From contig JADHVS010000106.1 in assembly GCA_016783865.1 (NCBI GenBank), positions 1 to 14,839 of the forward strand: a stretch of DNA of 14,839 nucleotides, given 5' to 3'. Under the pieces are notes generated by a model. That model had not been told where the DNA came from. It searched no databases and worked only from the letters and a program-made list of their open reading frames with translations. Shown piece after piece: positions 8,801 to 14,839 of the stretch. How positions within the stretch are numbered: position 1 is the stretch's first letter; each line of letters begins with the position of its first letter. Made by a program: the position numbers and the translations under genes. The DNA comes from Bacteroidales bacterium (GTDB taxonomy: Bacteria; Bacteroidota; Bacteroidia; Bacteroidales; SM23-62).

Positions 8801-9878
8801 CCCGGGTATTCCCAATGATGACCTGGTTACCGGACAATGGATCAATGTATTTGCTGTATATGACGGAATAAATGCTATGATATACCTGAACGGGGAACTG
8901 AAGGATACTCATCCGATTACCGGAACAGTGAAGCCGGGAATCATCCCGATGCTTGGGAAAAGCGGAACTTCAGGGACTCCGGCATTTTTTAACGGCAGTA
9001 TCGATAATGTGCAGGTCTTCAAGAGGGGTTTCACACAGGAAGAGATCGTGGAAATGGTGGAAAATTACAGGATGAAAGCTGTCCCTGGTTGCGAGCAATA
9101 TGATCTCTCAGAGGATGTTACCATTTGCAGCGGTGAATCCTATACCTTCCCGGATGGAACCGTTGGTACTGAGACAATGGAATATGTCAGTGTATTAACT
9201 GCCCTTTACGGTTGCGACAGCATCATAACCACGAATCTGACAGTTAGAGAAAGTTATGATCTCTCGGAGGATGTGACCATTTGCAGCGGTGAATCCTATA
9301 CCTTCCCGGATGGAACCGTTGGCACCGTAACAATGGTATATGCCAGTGAATTAACTTCCGTTTACGGCTGCGACAGCATAATAACCACGAATCTGACAAT
9401 CAGTGAAGTGGATGTTTCTGTATCACAGGATAACGGCGTATTAACTGCGGGTGCTTCCGGTGGTGCATTTCGCTGGCTTGATTGTGAAAACGGGAATGCT
9501 GTGATTTCTGGTGAGACAGGTCAATCGTTTACTCCATCTGTTGCCGGGAATTATGCAGTAGAAGTTACCATGGCCGACTGTATTGATACTTCAGATTGTG
9601 TCTATGCGGAACCTGTCGGAATTGGACTTTCCGAATCAACCGGTTTCAAAATCTTCCCGAATCCAAGCAATGGGGTCTTTACCCTTGAAATGCAGGAATC
9701 AGCAGAAGGGGAACTTCATTTGCAGGTAATAGATGCTACCGGTAAAATAGTGCATAATGAGGTCCTTACAGGAACAGGTAATCACATCATAGACCTGTCT
9801 GCTGCACATGAGGGGATTTATCTGATCAGAGTTATTACAAAATCCGGGTCAATTGAAAAGCGAATAATTATTTTGTAA
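5832..9878 (+). CDS. Secreted multidomain glycerophosphodiester phosphodiesterase with LamG repeats and T9SS sorting tail
   Basis: Predicted to hydrolyse glycerophosphodiesters to glycerol 3-phosphate and an alcohol, outside the cell or at its surface. A signal peptide (MKKIFYLLVLISSVSYG) precedes a GDPD domain (about residues 20-252) with the expected residues: H25/R26 in AHRGG, E34 in APENT, E52 and D54 in FELDV, H67 in MHD, and E129/K131 in VIEIKSS. Two copies of one cassette follow, each FN3 (about 257-348 and 669-760), an SbsA/CopC-like Ig segment (350-447 and 764-858) and a LamG/concanavalin-like domain (450-660 and 864-1078). Then come two 52-residue repeats (YDLSEDVTICSGESYTFPDG...), a short linker domain and a T9SS type A sorting domain (about 1270-1348, FKIFPNPSNG). 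Most family members are only the catalytic domain, so the roughly 1,080-residue extension is notable. A strong terminator follows. The physiological substrate cannot be read from sequence. Confidence 0.94.
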   Translation: MKKIFYLLVLISSVSYGQNPKVIAHRGGAGTAPENTLAAFNNAVQVNADYFELDVMISSDDSLMIMHDATVDRTTDGTGSIASLTYSQLKELDAGSWFSAEFEGEPVPTLYEAMMVAKNSANDIGVVIEIKSSDASVPAAVVAMIQKLEMESRVIVSSFSLSQITEVKLLDPTIAVQLFGTITESNIDQVVAINGDWVGSGGNLTQTVIDYAHIQGIYFNAWTLNSASTMLPAIALGVDGITTDFPVVLLTLLDDTEPSDVVLSSAIPLETKVTLNWEPAVDDESGIAGYDIYRDTITGPTTLVASVGNVLEYVDETYMESQLCYYRIKARNLAGLSSVNYSNEISVATLNDITPPVVQYVTSRGDSNTVVIGFSERIDTATAETATNYTLNHGATVESSLLAMDGKSVMLTTSPLSEQSYLMTVKNVLDLAVTPNKMVTLSTIFLHYGIPDSAVAFYKLDSLPFAAPDYLVIDETENENNGIALNGAYTSEGILGNSLSFDGVDDYVEFTASESFDINASAVTLSLWTKLPYKPSELPVPYSPLFDSETDNYVLYGDRGNNELRFKVVTSGGAERPGIPDADIRTGEWIHVVGVYDGTNAMVYLNGELKDTHPLTGTVKTGQVATLGKTGTTYFQGSIDQVEVYNRALSREEIMLMYTGIREAPISRNPGSVKMETPSVDETMVTLNWSDAVNYESEIMGYEIYRDTTQEATTLYATAGNVTEFADNSCTENQTFYYRVKAKNTLGLLSGEYSNEVSATTGTDLTRPKVAYVTSRGENPGIFVEFTEKLDQTSAEDIANYSIDQSVTVTGATLALDQKTVILATSGLSEQTYTLTLNGIKDLAAIPNVIFTDTKVVLTHEAEPADLIAWYQMNGLPVSGPDTLLLDETANTNNGLVKNQPELAEGLLGNAVKFDNTKKQYVQFENSPSFDVGDTMVSISVWTKLTYLPVEMPEAYGPLFDSQGDEYVIYADRVNKELRFKVVTSAKAERPGIPNDDLVTGQWINVFAVYDGINAMIYLNGELKDTHPITGTVKPGIIPMLGKSGTSGTPAFFNGSIDNVQVFKRGFTQEEIVEMVENYRMKAVPGCEQYDLSEDVTICSGESYTFPDGTVGTETMEYVSVLTALYGCDSIITTNLTVRESYDLSEDVTICSGESYTFPDGTVGTVTMVYASELTSVYGCDSIITTNLTISEVDVSVSQDNGVLTAGASGGAFRWLDCENGNAVISGETGQSFTPSVAGNYAVEVTMADCIDTSDCVYAEPVGIGLSESTGFKIFPNPSNGVFTLEMQESAEGELHLQVIDATGKIVHNEVLTGTGNHIIDLSAAHEGIYLIRVITKSGSIEKRIIIL
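6600..9071 (+). repeat. Large internal duplication: two FN3 / Ig-like / LamG cassettes
   Basis: Codons 257-668 and 669-1080 of the GDPD protein encode the same three-domain cassette in the same order. The offset is 412 codons in the FN3 part (GYDIYRDT against GYEIYRDT) and 414 in the LamG part (YLNGELKDTHP is present in both). The copies share long patches such as NELRFKVVTS and KELRFKVVTS but differ throughout, so the duplication is not recent. Confidence 0.85.
9099..9410 (+). repeat. Two 156-bp direct repeats near the 3' end of the GDPD gene
   Basis: Units at 9099-9254 and 9255-9410 encode 52 residues each, both starting YDLSEDVTICSGESYTFPDG and containing YGCDSIITTNLT. The DNA is nearly identical in the first half, with an exactly shared run of about 47 bp, and diverges moderately after it. 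This matches a Cys-containing repeat often seen in Bacteroidota surface proteins (IC.G..Y.F.DG...YGCDS). The high nucleotide identity points to recent duplication or gene conversion. Confidence 0.88.
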
Positions 9879-9893
9879 TTATTTGAAATACAT

Positions 9894-9930
9894 GAGGATG
9901 ACCAGTAATCTTACTGGTCATCCTCTTTTT
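9894..9930 (+). terminator. Strong intrinsic terminator after the GDPD gene
   Basis: A perfect 15-bp inverted repeat, GAGGATGACCAGTAA and TTACTGGTCATCCTC, is separated by only TC, so the real loop is about 4-6 nt. It is followed at once by TTTTT (9926-9930). It lies 16 bp after the GDPD stop codon and 31 bp before the GH16 start. There is no T-run on the other strand, so it works for plus-strand transcripts. It argues against simple co-transcription of the two enzyme genes, unless it is partly read through. Confidence 0.9.
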
Positions 9931-9961
9931 ACCTTAACTGAAAAATTTTTATTCTATTGCC

Positions 9962-12556
9962 ATGGAAAAACGGAGCACGACCGCATTTGCTATGGTCTTT
10001 ATGACCGCACTTATATCAAGTTTTCTTGCAACCGGCTTTTCACAAGATAGCTGCAGGTTGCTGGTATGGTCTGATGAATTTGAATACACGGGATTACCCG
10101 ATACACTTAAATGGGGATACGATGTGGGTGACGGGTGTGATTACGGAATATGCAACTGGGGTAATCTGGAGGCACAATATTACACATTCCGGGATCCGGA
10201 AAATGCCCGTGTTGAAGACGGAAAATTAATCATTGAAGCACGAAAGGAGCTCACAGTAAACAAGAAATATTCATCTGCCAGGTTAGTGACCAGGGATATT
10301 ATGCAAATCACTTATGGCCGGATTGAATTCAGAGCTAAATTGGCCGGCGGTGCCGGGACATGGAATGCATTGTGGTTACTGGGAGACAGAGAGGAGCTCG
10401 GATGGCCTGACTGTGGTGAAATCGATATTATGGAATATGTTGGTGCCGAGCCCGGAATTGTCAGGGGTACCCCGCACCAGGCTTCAGCATATGGTGGAGG
10501 AGCGCCTTCAGCAAGGATCCAGGTTCCGGATGCAGAAACTGAATTTCATACCTACACCATTGAATGGAACCCTGATTCGATCGTATGGTTTATGGATGAT
10601 CTGAAATTCAATGTATATTATAATGAGTATACTGGTGAGGCACAATGGCCCTATGACCGTTCCTTCTATCTCTTAATGAATCTTGCTGTGGGAGGAACTC
10701 TTGGCGGTCCGATTGATAATGGAATATTCGATGATACGGTTGCCATGGAAGTCGATTACATACGGATCTATCAGAATCCTGAAGAAGCAGGTATCCGTGG
10801 AAAATCAAAAATTTCGAAAAACGAAAGCAACCTTGAATATTCTTGTCTTATCCCGGCAAACAAGTACAACTGGACAGTGCCTGAAGGAGTAACCATTGTT
10901 GAAGGAGACGGAACTTCCTCCATCATAGTAGACTGGGATTGTGAAGAGGGGAGTGTAGGTCTGGAGGTGGAGACAGACTGTGATACGGTATCCATCTCAC
11001 TACCTGTCATGTTTCAACCAAGAGAGATATCCGGCAGACAGGCTGTCTACCAGAATGAATCAGGGATAAGTTTTAGTGTTCCGCCAGTTTCCGGAGGAAC
11101 TTACAATTGGACTGTACCCGGGGATGCCGTGATTTCCAGCGGGGAAAGCGACAGCGAAATGACGGTTAACTGGGGCTGTTCCGTAGGACAAATATCTGTG
11201 GATATTACCGGCTCCTGCCTGCAGGAAGAGGTGGCACAGGATATTGAAATAGTCCCTCTGGGATTGACAGGTCCGGGTTATCTTTCAAAAGGAACCAAAG
11301 ATATAGAGTTTTATATAGACAGTCTGCATGCGGGAACTTACCTGTGGTCTTTCCCGGAAGGGGTTGTGATAAACAGCGGGGTTGACTCTTACGGGATTAA
11401 TGTTGACTGGGGAACAGACCCTGGATTTGTGATCGTGGCGGTTACAAACTCCTGCGGTGTTATGAAGGACAGTATCCTTGTCAGTATTACCAGTGACCTG
11501 ATCATTGCTGATTTTGACGTGGTGGATCCGGATTGGCTGGTTTTCAGTGGCAGTAATTATGAAAGAGCTGAAAATCCGTCAAAAACAGGATTAAATATCA
11601 GCGATCTCGTGGGACTGACCTATAAGGATGCGACCGCCGCAACATGGGCTGGTTTTTACACAGATCTCAATGAGACGATGGACTTTTCATCGGGAGCTTT
11701 ATTCAGCCTGTTATCCTTTGCCCAGCGGACAGGTAATGTCCTTTTTAAAATTGAGAACAGCCTTGGAGGAGGTGCTTCTCCGGTCGAAATATCTGTCCCA
11801 ATTACCAAAACTAACGAGTGGGAACAATTATTCTTTGATTTTAAAGATGCCGCTACAGATTCGTACAACCGGGTTACCCTGTTTTTCGATTTTGGCCAGG
11901 TATATACAGATACATTCTATTTTGATAATGTGATCCTGCATCGCAGCGCCGCAGAAGTTGGAATTACGGTGTCCCAGGACACAGAGATCACCGAAGGGAA
12001 TGAGGATGGAGCGATTATCCGTGTGTATCTTTCCGGGGACATGTTCACAGAGACACTCAATGCCTCGAACTGGTCCTTTAACAATCTGCCGGCAGGAGTT
12101 ACTGTCGGCACACTAACCAGGGTAAGTAATACCGAAGCCGAACTGGTCCTGGCCGGAAATGCGACTGAAGATTATGATGAAAATATTACGGACTTTAGTG
12201 TAACGGTTTCTGCAGATGAACTTATACTTTCAGGGGTCGCATTAAGTAAAAATACGGGTGTGGTCTTTACCGCTTTGATTGAGGATCTGCTGGAAACCTA
12301 TATACCAGGTAAATTGCGCGTATATCCGAATCCGGCAACCGATGTTTTGAACATCGTGATTGACCCGGTTCTGGAAGGAGAGCTGGATGGCTGGTTAACA
12401 GGAATTCGCGGTGAGAAGCTTCAAACCTTCAAATGCCGGGGAGGGGAAGTTTACAGGTTAGACATTTCAATGTACGCACCAGGTTGTTATATGCTGTTAC
12501 TTAAAGGGGAGATGTATTCATACCAGCATCGTGTTTTTATTATAAAGCGGAAATAG
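9962..12556 (+). CDS. Secreted GH16 endo-beta-glucanase (laminarinase-like) with PKD-like, CBM-like and T9SS domains
   Basis: Predicted to cleave internal beta-1,3 (or mixed beta-1,3/1,4) glucan bonds by the retaining GH16 mechanism, outside the cell. After a signal peptide (about residues 1-27, ending GFSQ) comes the GH16 domain (about 33-273), starting LVWSDEFEY and NWGNLEAQYYT. The catalytic signature is GEIDIMEYVG, with nucleophile E153, D155 and acid/base E158. Three PKD-like domains follow, marked by YNWTVP, YNWTVP and YLWSFP at about 302, 381 and 460. A carbohydrate-binding-like beta-sandwich (about 512-663, ending FYFDNVILHRS), a further Ig-like domain (about 667-775) and a T9SS type A sorting domain (about 780-864, VYPNPATD) complete it. 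The modular order is common in Bacteroidota laminarinases; exact substrate (laminarin, lichenan, other) is not decided. A strong terminator upstream suggests its own promoter, but none is obvious in the 31-bp gap. Convergent with groEL. Confidence 0.94.
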   Translation: MEKRSTTAFAMVFMTALISSFLATGFSQDSCRLLVWSDEFEYTGLPDTLKWGYDVGDGCDYGICNWGNLEAQYYTFRDPENARVEDGKLIIEARKELTVNKKYSSARLVTRDIMQITYGRIEFRAKLAGGAGTWNALWLLGDREELGWPDCGEIDIMEYVGAEPGIVRGTPHQASAYGGGAPSARIQVPDAETEFHTYTIEWNPDSIVWFMDDLKFNVYYNEYTGEAQWPYDRSFYLLMNLAVGGTLGGPIDNGIFDDTVAMEVDYIRIYQNPEEAGIRGKSKISKNESNLEYSCLIPANKYNWTVPEGVTIVEGDGTSSIIVDWDCEEGSVGLEVETDCDTVSISLPVMFQPREISGRQAVYQNESGISFSVPPVSGGTYNWTVPGDAVISSGESDSEMTVNWGCSVGQISVDITGSCLQEEVAQDIEIVPLGLTGPGYLSKGTKDIEFYIDSLHAGTYLWSFPEGVVINSGVDSYGINVDWGTDPGFVIVAVTNSCGVMKDSILVSITSDLIIADFDVVDPDWLVFSGSNYERAENPSKTGLNISDLVGLTYKDATAATWAGFYTDLNETMDFSSGALFSLLSFAQRTGNVLFKIENSLGGGASPVEISVPITKTNEWEQLFFDFKDAATDSYNRVTLFFDFGQVYTDTFYFDNVILHRSAAEVGITVSQDTEITEGNEDGAIIRVYLSGDMFTETLNASNWSFNNLPAGVTVGTLTRVSNTEAELVLAGNATEDYDENITDFSVTVSADELILSGVALSKNTGVVFTALIEDLLETYIPGKLRVYPNPATDVLNIVIDPVLEGELDGWLTGIRGEKLQTFKCRGGEVYRLDISMYAPGCYMLLLKGEMYSYQHRVFIIKRK

Positions 12557-12566
12557 TTCTAATATG

Positions 12567-12601
12567 AGTATCCTGCCTGCAAGGATAAATTTGATACTTT
12601 T
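12567..12601 (+). terminator. Weak terminator-like inverted repeat after the GH16 gene
   Basis: AGTATC (12567-12572) pairs with GATACT (12593-12598), and a competing inner stem TATCCT/AGGATA (12569-12574, 12582-12587) has a 7-nt loop. The outer stem is followed by TTTT. It lies 10 bp after the stop codon, the right place for a terminator, but the stem is short and AT-rich, so the call is tentative. The rest of the convergent gap to groEL (to 12730) shows only the 10-bp palindrome GCCGGCCGGC at 12716-12725. Confidence 0.35.
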
Positions 12602-12730
12602 CAGTAGTAAAAGCAGCCGGGCTGAAGCAGGTATAATCTGAAAATCCCCAGATCCGGCACATGCCTGTCCGCAACTTTTCCTCATATTAAAACGCCCGGT
12701 TCACGACTCAAATCCGCCGGCCGGCACCAT

Positions 12731-12764
12731 TAAAAAGCCCCACTCCGTTGCTGAAGTGAGGCTT
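12731..12764 (-). terminator. Intrinsic terminator of the groES-groEL operon
   Basis: On the minus strand AAGCCTCACTTC pairs over 12 bp (two G-U pairs) with GGAGTGGGGCTT around the loop AGCAAC, followed by a T-run that begins within the stem end. It begins 23 bp past the groEL stop codon. The reverse strand has an A-run before the stem but no T-run after it beyond two bases, so it mainly serves groEL. Confidence 0.85.
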
Positions 12765-12787
12765 GAAATTATAGAGTCGTTTAATGT

Positions 12788-14431
<1,644 letters not shown>

Positions 14432-14456
14432 TTATTTATTGTTTTAAATTAATGCA

Positions 14457-14735
14457 TTAAATAATTGCAAGAACATCGGATTGCCTCATGATCAGATAAT
14501 CATTGTTATCGATTTCAATTTCAGTGCCCGAATACTTACCATAAAGCACCTTATCTCCGGCTTTTAATTCCATTTTTTCGTCTTCTATTCCAGGTCCTAC
14601 AGCGATAACAGTACCTTTTTGAGGTTTTTCTTTGGCTGTATCAGGAATAATGATTCCGCTGGTGGTCTTTTCTTCAGCTTCCATTGGCTGGATAAGAACT
14701 CTGTCAGCAAGTGGTTTGATTTTAACGTTACCCAT
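14457..14735 (-). CDS. groS: Co-chaperonin GroES (Hsp10)
   Basis: The small heptameric lid of the GroEL chaperonin. The 92 residues match the family. Seen are the N-terminal strand [14 protein letters not shown], the mobile loop (about residues 19-36) with the hydrophobic GroEL-contact tripeptide in SGIIIPDTA, the VIAVGPG turn, and the C-terminal half [20 protein letters not shown] followed by YLIM. The start at 14735 is preceded by an A-rich leader with no Shine-Dalgarno sequence. It is the first gene of the operon with groEL, and the promoter should lie to its right, at or beyond the window edge. Confidence 0.98.
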   Translation of the reverse strand: MGNVKIKPLADRVLIQPMEAEEKTTSGIIIPDTAKEKPQKGTVIAVGPGIEDEKMELKAGDKVLYGKYSGTEIEIDNNDYLIMRQSDVLAII

Positions 14736-14779
14736 TTTTGATTTTATTTTTGGTGATTAAACATTCTTCAGATTGACTC

Positions 14780-14801
14780 TCCTCGCAGCAAGCTGCGAGG
14801 A
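14780..14801 (-). promoter_or_regulatory. Perfect inverted repeat in the groES upstream region
   Basis: TCCTCGCAGC, AA, GCTGCGAGGA: a perfect 10-bp dyad centred about 55 bp upstream of the groES ATG. It is GC-rich in AT-rich surroundings. It is not the CIRCE operator (TTAGCACTC-N9-GAGTGCTAA), since both sequence and spacing differ. It could be a stable 5' hairpin of the groESL mRNA, an operator of another heat-shock regulator, or the end of an upstream transcript; no T-run follows on either strand. AT-rich sequence at 14806-14832 beyond it (minus strand TTATATAAA) may hold the promoter, but no full match is visible. Confidence 0.5.
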
Positions 14802-14839
14802 ATCATCGATCCTTTATATAAATTATTAATTGCGCTCGC

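Noticed and set aside
1525..12556. Transposon or prophage origin of the block between lepA and groESL
   Set aside because: No transposase, integrase, terminal inverted repeats, tRNA target or phage genes are visible, so horizontal insertion remains only a possibility.
12716..12725. Palindrome GCCGGCCGGC between the GH16 and groEL genes
   Set aside because: A lone 10-bp palindrome with no partner copy, T-run or neighbouring motif; too little to assign a role.
12661..12730. tRNA or tmRNA 3'-end remnant (GGTTC...AAATCC...GCACCA) that could mark an integration site
   Set aside because: The putative T-arm has no 7-base loop or 5-bp stem, there is no acceptor-stem partner upstream, and no integrase or flanking direct repeat was seen.

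Overview
The window looks like a chromosomal segment of a Bacteroidota bacterium, probably a polymer-degrading member of the Bacteroidales/Marinilabiliales kind, though I cannot place it to genus. Three things point there. Two large secreted proteins end in type IX secretion (T9SS) C-terminal sorting domains. Genes start behind AT-rich leaders with no recognisable Shine-Dalgarno sequence. A good match to the Bacteroidota promoter (-7 box TAnnTTTG) lies in front of lepA.

Layout. Minus strand, 1-1181: the first two thirds of lepA (elongation factor 4), running off the left edge. 1182-1524: AT-rich intergenic DNA holding the lepA promoter and four degenerate copies of a 32-bp direct repeat. Plus strand, 1525-5522: a two-component pair, namely a membrane sensor histidine kinase with a periplasmic 14-repeat propeller (1525-4803) and a NarL/LuxR-type response regulator (4848-5522). 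5523-5831: a non-coding spacer with several small inverted repeats. 5832-9878: a secreted modular glycerophosphodiester phosphodiesterase (GDPD) with duplicated FN3/Ig-like/LamG modules and a T9SS tail, followed by a very clear intrinsic terminator. 9962-12556: a secreted family GH16 endo-beta-glucanase with three PKD-like domains, a carbohydrate-binding-like domain and a T9SS tail. Minus strand, 12788-14735: groES-groEL, convergent with the GH16 gene, with its own strong terminator and a 5' leader that contains a perfect inverted repeat.

How the genes may work together. lepA and groESL are housekeeping genes. The four genes between them look like an accessory module: a surface-signal sensor and its transcription factor next to two T9SS-exported, glycan-oriented enzymes. 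No SusC/SusD pair is visible, so this is not a classical polysaccharide utilisation locus. The most interesting inference, unproven, is that the two-component system controls co-secretion of a phosphodiesterase and a beta-glucanase acting on a glycerophosphate-decorated glucan or on mixed cell-envelope debris. All coding assignments come from reading motifs in the translated sequence; no database search was possible.
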